26,514 nucleotides of DNA, taken from positions 1 through 26,514 of the forward strand of contig CAZVPD010000032.1 in assembly GCA_964628455.1 (NCBI GenBank). The letters are read 5' to 3'. Under the pieces are notes generated by a model that saw only the letters and a list, made by a program, of their open reading frames with translations, had not been told where the DNA came from and ran no database searches. Both the position numbers and the translations under genes were made by a program. Source of the DNA: JAQVWU01 sp964628455. GTDB lineage: Bacteria > Bacillota > Clostridia > Oscillospirales > CAG-272. Positions 15,286 to 23,539 of this stretch are shown here, in pieces (the stretch's first letter is position 1; each line of letters starts with the position of its first letter).

Positions 15286-17490
15286 ATGAATGTGAATCAA
15301 GCCTATGGTATGAATGAATCCATGAAAAAGCGCCGTGCGTCCGGAGCATATCATTCCGACAAAATAACGGCATATTATTTCAATGAATATTATGCCCGTA
15401 AAGACGACTCGATTTATTTACGGGAAGCATATGCTCATAAGAAATTTTATGAAAATATGCCTGTTCTGCTTTTTCCCGACGAGCTTATCTGCGGTATTCT
15501 GACGGTCAATGAGCCTGTTTTCTGGAATTATTCATGCGGTACTTATGTAAACATGAACTTGGCGCGTGAATATATCAGGCAGGAAAATATGTCCGATCCC
15601 GAAGCGGATGCTTTTTTGAGCAGGATACGTGAGTTGGATCATTATCGCTATATACCGATTGAAGACGGTATCTTCTCCGACGACGAATTACAGAGTATGA
15701 ATTCTACCGCGTCAACGTCAACTTTTTTCGGCGGTCATATGATACCCGATTATGAGAGTATCCTGACGCAGGGGTTGGGAGGATACGAACATATTTTGAC
15801 CGTAAAAATCTCCGACGGTGGAAATGACCTTCACCGGGCGATGCTCGTGATGCTCCGGGGCATACAGGCATTTATACGGAGATATGCCGAAAAAGCAGCC
15901 TTTTTATCTATGAATTCCGAAGGATTGTTTCATATCGTATCTTCTCCTCCCCGTAATTTTCGTGAAGGCATTCAGCTTGTTTGGTTTATCCATCTTTTAT
16001 ACGGACGGGATTCGTTCGGCAGGTTTGATTATTATTTATATTCCCTGTATAAACATGATATTGAAAACGGCCTGATCTGCGAAGATGAAGTGCATGATCT
16101 GGTGGCGGCTCTTTGCATAAAAGTGGAGGAAGCCGGTGATATCCAGAATCTGACGCTTGGAGGGACAGACGGAAAACTGAATGATATTTATAACGGCCTG
16201 ACCCTTCATATGATCGACTGTACCCGGGAACTCAAATATAAAGGGCCGAATCTGTGCCTCCGGGTCACTGAAACAATGCCTGAAAAAATATGGGAAGCTG
16301 TATCTGCATGTCTCGGAACAGGAATCGGACTGCCTGCTTTATATAACGATAAAATATATTATGATAATTATATAGATAACGGGTGCTCCCGGTCACTTGC
16401 ATGGAATTATTGTTTCGGCGGCTGCTCCCAGATCATGTTAAGCGGCAGGAGTTGTTATATCAATGATATCGGTGCGATGAATATTTTAAAAGTCCTTGAA
16501 ATCATGCTCGGAGAAGGATATGATTTCAAGGGGAACCTGGTTACGAATGAAGCGTGCAAATTGGAAAAGCTCGATTCGTATGACAGGTTTTATCGTGAGT
16601 TTATCGACAGGCTCGATTATTTTATAGAAATCGAAACTGATATAAACAACAAAGATATCGCACACAGGGCATCACACGAAGGATATGTCATGCGTTCGCT
16701 GTTCACACGCGGCTGCATCGAATCGGGAAAATCCGTTTTCTGCGGCGGTGCCGAATACAACGGTGTTGAACTGGAAATTATGGGAATTACAAACGCTGCA
16801 GACAGCATATATGCCATAAAAAAACTCGTATACGAAGAAAAAAAATATACGCTGTCGGAATTTACGGCTATTCTGAGGGACAATTACGAAGGCCGTGAGG
16901 ATCTCAGATTATATATAAAAAAGAATATTGCGAAATTCGGAAACGATGATGATGAAATTGATTTGCTCAGAGCAGAAATAAGCAGATATATTTTTGCGGG
17001 TTTAAATCGTCAGAAGGGTGTAAACGGCGGAATTTATATTCCGGGCGAAGTTATTTTTACCGCTCACCGCTGGATGGGCGAAGCATGCGGAGCATCGGCT
17101 GACGGACGAAAATCAGGTACGGTTCTGGCTGATTCCTGCGGAGCAACACAGGGCGTCGATGAAAACGGACCGACGGCGCTTTTGAATTCCGTTTTAAAAA
17201 TACCGAACAATTATATGCTGACAACTCTTGTGCTGAATATAAAATTCACGAGGAGTTTATGGCAAAATGCGGCTGAGAAAATTATGCTGATGTTCAGGGT
17301 TTTTTTCAAAAGAGGGGGGATGCAGCTTCAGGTCAATGTATGTGATTCGAAAGTCCTCAAAGAAGCCCGGCTTCATCCCGATGAATACCGGTCTCTGGTC
17401 GTCAGAGTAGGCGGTTATAGTGATTATTTCGTTAATTTACCTACGGCGTTGCAGGATGAAATCATAATTCGTACGGAAATGAGTGTTTAA
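15286..17490 (+). CDS. Glycyl radical enzyme (pyruvate formate-lyase-like family), activating enzyme not nearby
   Basis: 734 residues from ATG 15286; GGAG at 15275-15278 is 7 bases away, whereas ATG 15280 would leave one base. The C-terminus carries the glycyl radical signature VVRVGGYSDYF (radical glycine about residue 710) followed by LQDEIIIRTE. SADGRKSGTVLADSCGATQG and the LNSVLK block that follows match the conserved region before it. The active-site cysteine is most likely in NYCFGGCSQ (Cys380). Most dehydratase and decarboxylase members have GC-x-E there, with Glu as general base; here it is Gln. Cys376 in the same segment is a second candidate. Such enzymes need a radical-SAM activase, which is absent from the window. 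The reaction cannot be assigned. It has its own candidate promoter and ends at a bidirectional terminator. Confidence 0.85.
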   Translation: MNVNQAYGMNESMKKRRASGAYHSDKITAYYFNEYYARKDDSIYLREAYAHKKFYENMPVLLFPDELICGILTVNEPVFWNYSCGTYVNMNLAREYIRQENMSDPEADAFLSRIRELDHYRYIPIEDGIFSDDELQSMNSTASTSTFFGGHMIPDYESILTQGLGGYEHILTVKISDGGNDLHRAMLVMLRGIQAFIRRYAEKAAFLSMNSEGLFHIVSSPPRNFREGIQLVWFIHLLYGRDSFGRFDYYLYSLYKHDIENGLICEDEVHDLVAALCIKVEEAGDIQNLTLGGTDGKLNDIYNGLTLHMIDCTRELKYKGPNLCLRVTETMPEKIWEAVSACLGTGIGLPALYNDKIYYDNYIDNGCSRSLAWNYCFGGCSQIMLSGRSCYINDIGAMNILKVLEIMLGEGYDFKGNLVTNEACKLEKLDSYDRFYREFIDRLDYFIEIETDINNKDIAHRASHEGYVMRSLFTRGCIESGKSVFCGGAEYNGVELEIMGITNAADSIYAIKKLVYEEKKYTLSEFTAILRDNYEGREDLRLYIKKNIAKFGNDDDEIDLLRAEISRYIFAGLNRQKGVNGGIYIPGEVIFTAHRWMGEACGASADGRKSGTVLADSCGATQGVDENGPTALLNSVLKIPNNYMLTTLVLNIKFTRSLWQNAAEKIMLMFRVFFKRGGMQLQVNVCDSKVLKEARLHPDEYRSLVVRVGGYSDYFVNLPTALQDEIIIRTEMSV

Positions 17491-17495
17491 AATTG

Positions 17496-17531
17496 AAATA
17501 ACGGAAACAGCTCCTGCCGCTTCCGTTATTT
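17496..17531. terminator. Bidirectional terminator between convergent genes
   Basis: An 11-bp perfect inverted repeat (AAATAACGGAA at 17496-17506, TTCCGTTATTT at 17521-17531) encloses a 14-base loop. On the + strand it runs into TTTGTTTTA. On the - strand it runs into TCAATTTT. It lies between the converging stop codons of the radical enzyme gene and the TtcA-like gene and can serve both. Confidence 0.85.
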
Positions 17532-17537
17532 TTTGTT

Positions 17538-18260
17538 TTAATAACCGTCTATATGGCTTTTTTGCAAAGCTCCGAAAATACGGTGTCTGATACCGCTGTA
17601 TTGCCGGTCAAGCGAATTGAGCATCTGTTTGATATTTTCACGTTCTGTTTTTTTATTTTCGGGGCATAGACTTTCTATCACAGTGAGTTGTTCGTTCTTT
17701 TTTATAAAACTTCGGATTTCTTTTTCCGGAGTAAAAATCAGCGGTCGTATAACGATTATGTCTTTCCGGCTCAGATATGTTACCGGTGAAAATGAACCGA
17801 TTCTTCCCTCGTGAAAAAGATTAAGCATGAATGTATCTGTCACATCATCGAAATGATGACCGAGTGCTACTTTGTTGCACCCTTCTTCGACAGCGGCATC
17901 GTGCAGAATGCCCCTTCTCATTTTACTGCAAAGCGAACACGGACTTTTTAATTTCCGTTGATTGAAAATGATGTCGGCCAGTTTTGTTTTAACAGTTTTA
18001 AAGCGGATCCCTGCTTTTTCACACAGAGCCTCCGACGGTTTCATATCCGTCCCTTCAAAGCCCATATCTATAGTTATTGCCATGATATCATAATGCCTGG
18101 GATAAAAGCGGGAAAGCGAGTCCAGCGCGCATAAAAGCGCAACCGAATCCTTGCCTCCGGATAAACCGACCGCTATGCGGTCGCCGTCCTGGATCATGTT
18201 ATATTGTTCGACTGCCGTACGGGTATAACTGAGCAGTCTTCTGATACTGTTGTATTCCAT
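17538..18260 (-). CDS. TtcA-family tRNA 2-thiocytidine-type ATP pyrophosphatase
   Basis: 240 residues from the ATG at 18260, chosen because CAGGAACGAT places AGGA about 6 bases upstream; an upstream in-frame ATG at 18290 has no ribosome-binding site. The PP-loop SGGKDS (residues 34-39) binds ATP. The pair in SPCSLCS (Cys108, Cys111) and a third cysteine in ESLCPE (Cys199) fit the iron-sulfur ligands of TtcA-type enzymes, which thiolate a tRNA base (C32 in the model enzyme). GHHFDDVTDTFMLNLFHEG is the usual TtcA-like core segment. It is a stand-alone housekeeping-type gene convergent with the radical enzyme gene. Thiolation of cytidine 32 is inferred from family; relatives can act on other tRNA positions. 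Confidence 0.85.
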   Translation of the reverse strand: MEYNSIRRLLSYTRTAVEQYNMIQDGDRIAVGLSGGKDSVALLCALDSLSRFYPRHYDIMAITIDMGFEGTDMKPSEALCEKAGIRFKTVKTKLADIIFNQRKLKSPCSLCSKMRRGILHDAAVEEGCNKVALGHHFDDVTDTFMLNLFHEGRIGSFSPVTYLSRKDIIVIRPLIFTPEKEIRSFIKKNEQLTVIESLCPENKKTERENIKQMLNSLDRQYSGIRHRIFGALQKSHIDGY

Positions 18261-18290
18261 ATCGTTCCTGTCATAGTATATTGACTGCAT

Positions 18291-18306
18291 AAAACCGCGG
18301 GGTTTT
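18291..18306 (-). terminator. Weak hairpin downstream of the second amidohydrolase gene
   Basis: AAAACC and GGTTTT form a 6-bp stem around GCGG, 60 bases past the stop codon of the amidohydrolase on the - strand. The following T tract is short. It would separate the hydrolase operon from the TtcA-like gene, but the stem is marginal. Confidence 0.35.
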
Positions 18307-18365
18307 CACATTTCATAACTGTGCCGTGCTTATCGGATTAAACAGACGGAAACCGGTACGGCCTG

Positions 18366-19265
18366 TTAATTTAACATAAGCAGTTTGGCCGCATTTTCTC
18401 TTGCTACTTTTTGAAATACGGTTTCACTGATCTTACCTGTCTCCCGCCAGTTGACAAGAAGATCGGTCATAGGTATATCCATGCCCGGAAAACAAATATC
18501 CGTACCGAAAAAAATCCTGTCCTGAAATTCCGTCAGAAACTTCGGTCCGTATTCGTCATCTCTGGCAAAAGCGTTATACGCGGTATAGTCCGACAGATCC
18601 CCGTATAAATTCGGATATCTTCTGAATAATTTAGGAACGACCCCTTCTGTTGTAATTCGTCCGGAAGGCAGTCTTCCCACCTGATGACCTTTGAGGTTAA
18701 AGATGATCGCACGTTCTCCGGGAGTTTCAAGCTGACCGATTTCAGACCAGAACACGGGACCGTGACCGAAAATAATCAGGTCGGGGAATCTCTGGAGCGT
18801 ATGTTCCAATTGAGGAAGACCGGGATCGTCATACAGTCCGAAATCACCGCCGACCTGATCCGATCCGTCAAATATCACCGGAAGTCCCACGCTTTCCGCA
18901 TGGCGGAATAAATTCTGAACCATGGGATTCATCAGGGGCACATTCAGCATGACCTCGCCCAGACCCCTGCAGCCCTTTTCTTTATAATAGGACAGCAATA
19001 TATCAAGCGGGGCATCGGCGGAATTTGTCATGGCTCTCGGGTCGATGTTGCAGAACGGGATCAGCCTGTCCGGATATTTTTCGGCCATTTCGAGTATATC
19101 TTCGTTTGCCTGTGGCAGATATATTTCGGGACTTACAATCGGCAGTAAAACCCCTTTTTCTATACCGTGTTTATCATACATTTCTATTAATTCTTCTGCG
19201 GTACAGAACTGCACGATATGGGGCACGGGTTTTCTGTATGCATGCGCATGAATATCAATAAACAT
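18366..19265 (-). CDS. Amidohydrolase family protein (amidohydrolase_2 type)
   Basis: 299 residues, a compact TIM-barrel metal-dependent hydrolase. MFIDIHAH gives the HxH metal pair (His6, His8). GLGEVML (101-107) follows on an expected strand, IFGHGPVFW (165-173) supplies the next histidine (His168) and FFGTDICFPGMD (252-263) holds the late conserved aspartate (Asp256). This is the pattern of the amidohydrolase_2 group, which includes decarboxylases and lactonases as well as hydrolases. AAGGCGG precedes the ATG by 6 bases, and the gene starts 15 bases after the corrected stop of the acetyltransferase-like gene, so the two are co-transcribed. No signal peptide. The substrate cannot be told from sequence. 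Confidence 0.85.
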   Translation of the reverse strand: MFIDIHAHAYRKPVPHIVQFCTAEELIEMYDKHGIEKGVLLPIVSPEIYLPQANEDILEMAEKYPDRLIPFCNIDPRAMTNSADAPLDILLSYYKEKGCRGLGEVMLNVPLMNPMVQNLFRHAESVGLPVIFDGSDQVGGDFGLYDDPGLPQLEHTLQRFPDLIIFGHGPVFWSEIGQLETPGERAIIFNLKGHQVGRLPSGRITTEGVVPKLFRRYPNLYGDLSDYTAYNAFARDDEYGPKFLTEFQDRIFFGTDICFPGMDIPMTDLLVNWRETGKISETVFQKVARENAAKLLMLN

Positions 19266-19280
19266 ATAATTCCGCCTTCT

Positions 19281-20127
19281 TTAATGATTTACATAAGTTT
19301 CGATCCAATGGAGTACCTCAGGATCGACCCATTNNNNNNNNNNCGGGGTCTGCTTTTAACAGTTTCAGCATGGTATCGACATACTGATCTGCCCGTATGC
19401 TTAAAAAAACCGAATTCCCGCACTTGACATATTTAATCAGACCAAGATCCTCCATAACGAGCTGGGCGCGCCGGGAATCATGAAAAGGCCATACACCTTT
19501 TACATTATGCCTTGCGATTTTTGACATGGCGGTACATTTTTTTTTCGGGTCGGCAATGAGGCCCAGGTAATATTCCATAAGCATATATTCGGCAAAATGC
19601 TTGAAAGTATTGTAAACCATGTCGATACCCATGAAGACGATTTTTGCTCCGTTGATATACATTTTTTGCCAGGGTGAGGAATAGGAAAAACAATAATCTC
19701 CAAAGACGCCCATTCGCGGCCCGTATGAACTGTGTTCACAGGTTAATTCCGCTGCCCTTTTTCCCCATGCGGCCACCGAATGGGTTGCCTGGTCGCTTCT
19801 GATGCTTTCATCAAGCAGACGAAAAGTTTCCGTGATCAGTCCCACATCGGACGGTGATTTTTTTATGTCCCAATTTTTATAAGCATTTGCAAAATCTCTC
19901 TGAACAAGTGTGGGAAAAACAACCGTACCGTTTTCACCGACTGATTTTTTTGCGGCATTGATAACGGAAATAGGACCTCCCGAAACATAGCCGAAACTTT
20001 TCAAAGACGAATGAATGAGGAGGATGTCCGAAGGAACAATACCGGCATCGGATAATTTTTCCGCTATATCATCTTCCGTTACAACCGTCGTTCCGGCCGA
20101 ATCATGGATATTACTGATATTATTCAT
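19281..20127 (-). CDS. AAC(3)-family N-acyltransferase (antibiotic_NAT fold), frame broken only by an assembly gap
   Basis: About 282 residues. The family marks are LLIHSSLKSFGYVSGG (37-52, the acetyl-CoA-binding loop region), a Thr-His-Ser-Val-Ala-Ala-x-Gly motif (THSVAAWG, about 116-123) and FKHFAEY (about 172-178), which matches the SLHxAE block of aminoglycoside 3-N-acetyltransferases. The family also includes acyltransferases that do not act on drugs. Read literally across the N run the protein ends early (MGRS then stop). If the gap is a multiple of 3 it ends WVDPEVLHWIETYVNH at a TAA at 19281-19283, 15 bases before the next gene's ATG, which is clearly the true end. It lies within a hydrolase operon, so an acyl transfer in small-molecule metabolism is at least as likely as antibiotic resistance. 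Confidence 0.82.
19334..19343. other. Assembly gap (10 N) near the 3' end of the AAC(3)-like gene
   Basis: Ten Ns of conventional, not measured, length. The flanking coding frames differ by one base, so the real gap length should be a multiple of 3. Confidence 0.98.
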
Positions 20128-20180
20128 ATTTACCCGCTTCCGCTGTTTTAATTAAATAAAACATAGTAAAATATAAATTT

Positions 20181-21032
20181 TTATTTCACCGGAAAATCCT
20201 CGTAAAGACACGTCAGATTGTTTTTCTGAGCGTATTTGTCGGCCGGCGATCCTTTTACGGTTACGATAACCGCATTCGGAGAGTTGTATAAAAGGCCTTC
20301 TCCGATCTCCGTAACTGTTTCGGGTATATATACTTTTGTCAGAGCGGCGCAAGCCGAATATGCGTATCCGCCGATTTTCGTAATTTGCGGCGGAATGATC
20401 ACCTCAGTCAGCGACGCACAGTTATAAAACATTCTGACTGTGATCTCATTCATGGTTTCGGGGAAGATGACTTCGGTCAGCTTGCCGCAGCCGGCAAAAA
20501 CATAATCGCCCGATCTTATAATACTGGGCGGCAGCGAAACTGTGACAAGCGGTGTATCGGCCAGTGCGTATTTGCCGAAGTTTTCAAGTACCGCAGGTAA
20601 ACTTACCGAGGCAAGCGCGGTCCCCCTGAAAGCTTCGGTTCCGATTGCTTTGACATTCGGCATGATAATTTCAGTCAGCGCGGTACATTTGGCAAACGCC
20701 TTATTGCCGATATTCAGCACAGACGCCGGAAGCGTGACCGACGTCACGGAAGTATTTCCGTAAAAAGCGTTTTTGCCGATACTGATCACAGGGGTATCCT
20801 GATACGAAAGCGGAACGGTTACGACAGCTCCCGAACCTATGTATGCCGTTATTTCCGCATAATCTTTATAGACATCGTAACTGAAAGACTGGTCTGAAGA
20901 GGACGATACGAGTCTCGATTCCGGAAGCGCGGATGTTGTTGTGGTTGATGTTGTCCGCTCTTCATCCTTCGCACAGGATACAAACAGTATGACGGACAAT
21001 AAAAACAGCAATAATAAATTTTTTTTACGCAT
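20181..21032 (-). CDS. BspA-type leucine-rich-repeat lipoprotein
   Basis: 283 residues. A signal peptide ends in a lipobox (LFVSC, Cys20), followed by a Thr/Ser-rich linker (about 27-50). From about residue 78 to 255 there are seven or so repeats of about 23 residues with the LRR_5/TpLRR pattern: short pieces like IGNKAFAKCTALTEIIMP, FRGTALASVSLP, FAGCGKLTEVIFP and YNCASLTEVIIP. The last segment (VKGSPADKYAQKNNLTCL) is the usual cap of this family. These are cell-surface proteins used in adhesion or binding in gut bacteria. It starts after AGGAGA with a good spacer. It sits inside the hydrolase gene run, with 120 bases before it, and may have its own promoter. Its link to the hydrolases is not evident. 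Confidence 0.9.
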   Translation of the reverse strand: MRKKNLLLLFLLSVILFVSCAKDEERTTSTTTTSALPESRLVSSSSDQSFSYDVYKDYAEITAYIGSGAVVTVPLSYQDTPVISIGKNAFYGNTSVTSVTLPASVLNIGNKAFAKCTALTEIIMPNVKAIGTEAFRGTALASVSLPAVLENFGKYALADTPLVTVSLPPSIIRSGDYVFAGCGKLTEVIFPETMNEITVRMFYNCASLTEVIIPPQITKIGGYAYSACAALTKVYIPETVTEIGEGLLYNSPNAVIVTVKGSPADKYAQKNNLTCLYEDFPVK

Positions 21033-21113
21033 ATTTTCTCCTGAAACCGGGATAAGAGGATTAATTATCCGGGTTAATCCTGTGGCGGTTTAAGTATATA
21101 TTGACTCTTCTAT

Positions 21114-21133
21114 AATACTCTTTAATACTCTTT
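21114..21133. repeat. Tandem 10-base direct repeat upstream of the LRR gene
   Basis: AATACTCTTT occurs twice in a row (21114-21123 and 21124-21133) and continues with AAT. It lies in the 120-base space between the creatininase-like stop and the LRR start. It could be a protein-binding site or a chance AT-rich repeat. Confidence 0.6.
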
Positions 21134-21152
21134 AATTTTATGGTGCGGAATT

Positions 21153-21944
21153 TTATTGCCGCAGCATCCTGTTTGCCGAAAGATAGTTTGCGGTCAGAAT
21201 CTCGAATTTCTCGAGTATTTTATAACCGAATTCGACACTCGCATGGTTGCGCGGGTCCTCTCCCAGAACGCCGATATTTTCTTTATTTAAATCGGGAGAT
21301 AACGCGGTAAGGTCTACGCTTTCGGGACATAATGCCATCATAAGGGATGTTTCAAATGCCGCAGCATGGTCGCCGGATGATCCGTCGTCCGCATACATGG
21401 TATCTTTAAGAATAAATATTCCGGCTTCTCCTCCTTCGGTTTTATATCTTTCAACCGCTTTTTCTACGGGAGCGAACAGCGGATAATGACCGGGCAAAAC
21501 AATAATATGTTTGTATCCGAATGACTCAAACTGGAAAAAGTTGTGTACCATCAGGTCGCAGAATAAGGACCAGCCGCCGTTTAATTCGCTTCTGCGGGCA
21601 TTTTTCAAAAGCGATTCTTTATTGTAACCCATTTCCTCACAAATAGAAACCGTGTGGTCGTGTGTCAGAAAATTGAAATTTTTGTCAGTGAAGACCAGTT
21701 CGCATATTTCGCCTCTGTGGTCGCCGTAAAACAATGTGGGCATCACAACGCCTCCGAATTTGGAACACAAATACTTACCGCAGAGTTCGGCTTTCACACC
21801 GTCAAGCCCGGCGTAATTATGAAGGCCGTGCCATTCGAGAATACCCAGTCCGAAATATGCAACGGGCATTCCGGCTTTTGCTTCTTTAATGGCTGAGGGG
21901 CGTGCTTTGTGTTGTTCGACCACGCCTGAAAAATCTATATGCAT
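21153..21944 (-). CDS. Creatininase-family metal-dependent amidohydrolase
   Basis: 263 residues. GILEWHGLHNYAGLDG (34-49) matches the first metal-binding block of creatininases (E-x-H-G-x-H ... D; here Glu37, His39, Asp48). LPGHYPLF (150-157) stands where most members have NGHGGN. GDHAAAFETSLMMAL (191-205) is the late conserved block with His193 and Glu198. The family hydrolyses cyclic or linear amides (creatinine and related) and includes peptide-processing members such as MftE. No signal peptide. The gene starts 21 bases after the upstream amidohydrolase on the same strand; the ribosome-binding site is AAAGGCGA. Co-transcription with two amidohydrolases suggests a pathway that opens and then hydrolyses an amide. 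The substrate is unknown. Confidence 0.85.
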   Translation of the reverse strand: MHIDFSGVVEQHKARPSAIKEAKAGMPVAYFGLGILEWHGLHNYAGLDGVKAELCGKYLCSKFGGVVMPTLFYGDHRGEICELVFTDKNFNFLTHDHTVSICEEMGYNKESLLKNARRSELNGGWSLFCDLMVHNFFQFESFGYKHIIVLPGHYPLFAPVEKAVERYKTEGGEAGIFILKDTMYADDGSSGDHAAAFETSLMMALCPESVDLTALSPDLNKENIGVLGEDPRNHASVEFGYKILEKFEILTANYLSANRMLRQ

Positions 21945-21965
21945 CTGTTCGCCTTTCGTTTGTTT

Positions 21966-23153
21966 TTATAATCCGAATATTTCTTTTGGGTTTTTGTATA
22001 AAAGTTTTTCCGCTGTTAAAACAGCGGTATCGGCATCGAAAACACCTTCTTTTATTTTGATCGAAAGAGCGCGTGCGATATTTTGTTTTGCAAGGACCGA
22101 ATGGCCGTATACACCGTCAATAAAGCAGTAATCTCCTCCGAATCCGCTTATTTTATTAAGCGGGACCGTGTCGATCATTTCACAAAGCGCGGCAACCGAA
22201 GCATTCGGCGATATGATATGCGCCCAGCACATATCAATATAAACGTTCTGAAAATTTTTGCATAAGGCGATCAGCTTCCGCTCAAACGGATAGCCTATAT
22301 GAAACAGGTCGAATCGTACCTCCGGGTAGAATCCGAATAAATTATTCAACAATATAGGATCGCTGTTTGATAAGGTATTGCCGTTTCCTTCCTGCAGCCC
22401 CGTGTGAATCTGAACGGTCATTGTTTTTGCTCCCGCCGCGGACAGAAAAAAATGCATCATAAAATCGCTCAGTGCTTTATCGGACTTTTGTTGACAGAAA
22501 AGTTTTTCGGCGGTTTTTCGGTCGGTCTTTTCGAAATATAACGACCGGAAATACGCGCAGTTTGTCTTCATGACGGTAGTTCCTTCGGATACTGCAGCCG
22601 CAATATCCGTTTCAAAAGACGCCAGGAATTCATCAAACGATATTCCCTCCCATTGGCTGAAATCAGGGAAAAGAAACCTGTCGGCACGGTAAACGTTCCT
22701 GAAGAACAAGGGGTCGTAATTTTTATTATTATCGAGTATACTGATTTCTATTTTGCTTTTTTCTTTCAATACGTATCTGTAGTGACCGCCTTCCTTTCGT
22801 CTCGTTTCGAATCTGCGGTTCAGTTCCTCTACGGTATCTCTGTTTATTTTGTCGATTCCGTATAATCCGTTTGCGCAAATATCCAGCGCACGGCCGTAAC
22901 CGGTGTAGCGGCAGTCGTTCCAATACGGTTCAAGCATATCCCATTTTTCTTTAACCGTATAATTGCTGCCGCGGACTTTTTCAAGGTCGCGGAAACCGGC
23001 GGAAACAAGGTCACATGAAAAATAATGGGTTAAATATTCCGATAATACATCATTGGTTTGATTGCGGCTGCTTTCCCATGAAGGCAAATGTTCATGTGTG
23101 TCGATTACCGGAATATCCTTGATGGAATTGTATAATGATTCGTAATCATTCAT
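21966..23153 (-). CDS. Amidohydrolase family protein, first gene of the hydrolase operon
   Basis: 395 residues from the ATG at 23153, chosen because AAAGGCGG lies 5-6 bases upstream and a strong promoter lies at 23233-23261; the longer reading starting at 23261 would begin inside the promoter. VIDTHEHLPSW (16-26) gives the HxH metal pair (His20, His22). IHTGLQEGNGN, LFHIGYPFERK and SGFGGDYCFIDGVYGHS are on later strands in the order expected for an amidohydrolase_2 or uronate-isomerase-like TIM barrel. No signal peptide. The creatininase-like gene follows after 21 bases. Divergent to it is a TAXI TRAP binding protein gene, suggesting that the imported compound is the substrate. Reaction unknown. 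Confidence 0.82.
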   Translation of the reverse strand: MNDYESLYNSIKDIPVIDTHEHLPSWESSRNQTNDVLSEYLTHYFSCDLVSAGFRDLEKVRGSNYTVKEKWDMLEPYWNDCRYTGYGRALDICANGLYGIDKINRDTVEELNRRFETRRKEGGHYRYVLKEKSKIEISILDNNKNYDPLFFRNVYRADRFLFPDFSQWEGISFDEFLASFETDIAAAVSEGTTVMKTNCAYFRSLYFEKTDRKTAEKLFCQQKSDKALSDFMMHFFLSAAGAKTMTVQIHTGLQEGNGNTLSNSDPILLNNLFGFYPEVRFDLFHIGYPFERKLIALCKNFQNVYIDMCWAHIISPNASVAALCEMIDTVPLNKISGFGGDYCFIDGVYGHSVLAKQNIARALSIKIKEGVFDADTAVLTAEKLLYKNPKEIFGL

Positions 23154-23232
23154 ATCGGTCCGCCTTTCATAAAAAAACCGGTTTTGTTTTTTGCGGGCTG
23201 TGTTAATGCATTTCTGATAAATCCGCATATTA

Positions 23233-23261
23233 ATATTAACAAACATCGTTGCTTTTGTCAA
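23233..23261 (-). promoter_or_regulatory. Strong sigma-A promoter of the hydrolase operon
   Basis: On the - strand TTGACA (23261-23256) is followed after exactly 17 bases by TAATAT (23238-23233). It would give a leader of about 70 bases before the ATG at 23153. The consensus -35 box and ideal spacing make it one of the best promoters in the window. Confidence 0.8.
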
Positions 23262-23453
23262 GCATTTGAATCAAATGATGATCTATATTCTTAGGAAGGA
23301 TATGAATACTTCATACGGGAATGATCTCGTATTCTGCGGATCATGATATTTAATATATATCCGTATATTATCCGGTAAACCCGAATCATTTTGCAAATAT
23401 AAGTAATATTTGTTTCATTTATGGATTTTTATTTGCAATATTTTAAAAACCTC

Positions 23454-23482
23454 TTGCATTTTTTGTTTTTTATATGTATTAT
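23454..23482 (+). promoter_or_regulatory. Promoter of the TRAP transporter operon
   Basis: TTGCAT (23454-23459) and TATTAT (23477-23482) are separated by 17 bases, about 58 bases before the ATG at 23540. The spacer is T-rich. The -35 box is two bases off consensus. Confidence 0.6.
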
Positions 23483-23539
23483 TATAGACAGTGTATATTT
23501 TCTATATTAAATTTTATACAACGGAAGTGAGGAATTTTC

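Larger units (their letters stand above)
23154..23539. other. 386-bp divergent regulatory region, no gene seen
   Basis: AT-rich stretch between the hydrolase operon and the TRAP operon. It holds outward promoters on both strands. Between them are three inverted repeats: TATGAA/TTCATA with a 3-base centre (23301-23315), ATGATC/GATCAT with a 12-base spacer (23321-23344) and CAAATAT/ATATTTG with a 5-base centre (23394-23412). They are candidate operators for a shared regulator. No coding frame of useful size or RNA gene is seen. Confidence 0.6.

Noticed and set aside
13182..20127. Antibiotic-resistance island (TetM-like plus AAC(3)-like genes)
   Set aside because: The genes are on opposite strands and 4 kb apart, with metabolic neighbours and no transposase, integrase or flanking repeats.
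21053..21080. Overlapping inverted repeats (GGATTAA/TTAATCC, GGATAA/TTATCC) upstream of the LRR gene
   Set aside because: They may form alternative hairpins, but stems are short and no leader peptide or riboswitch pattern is seen.
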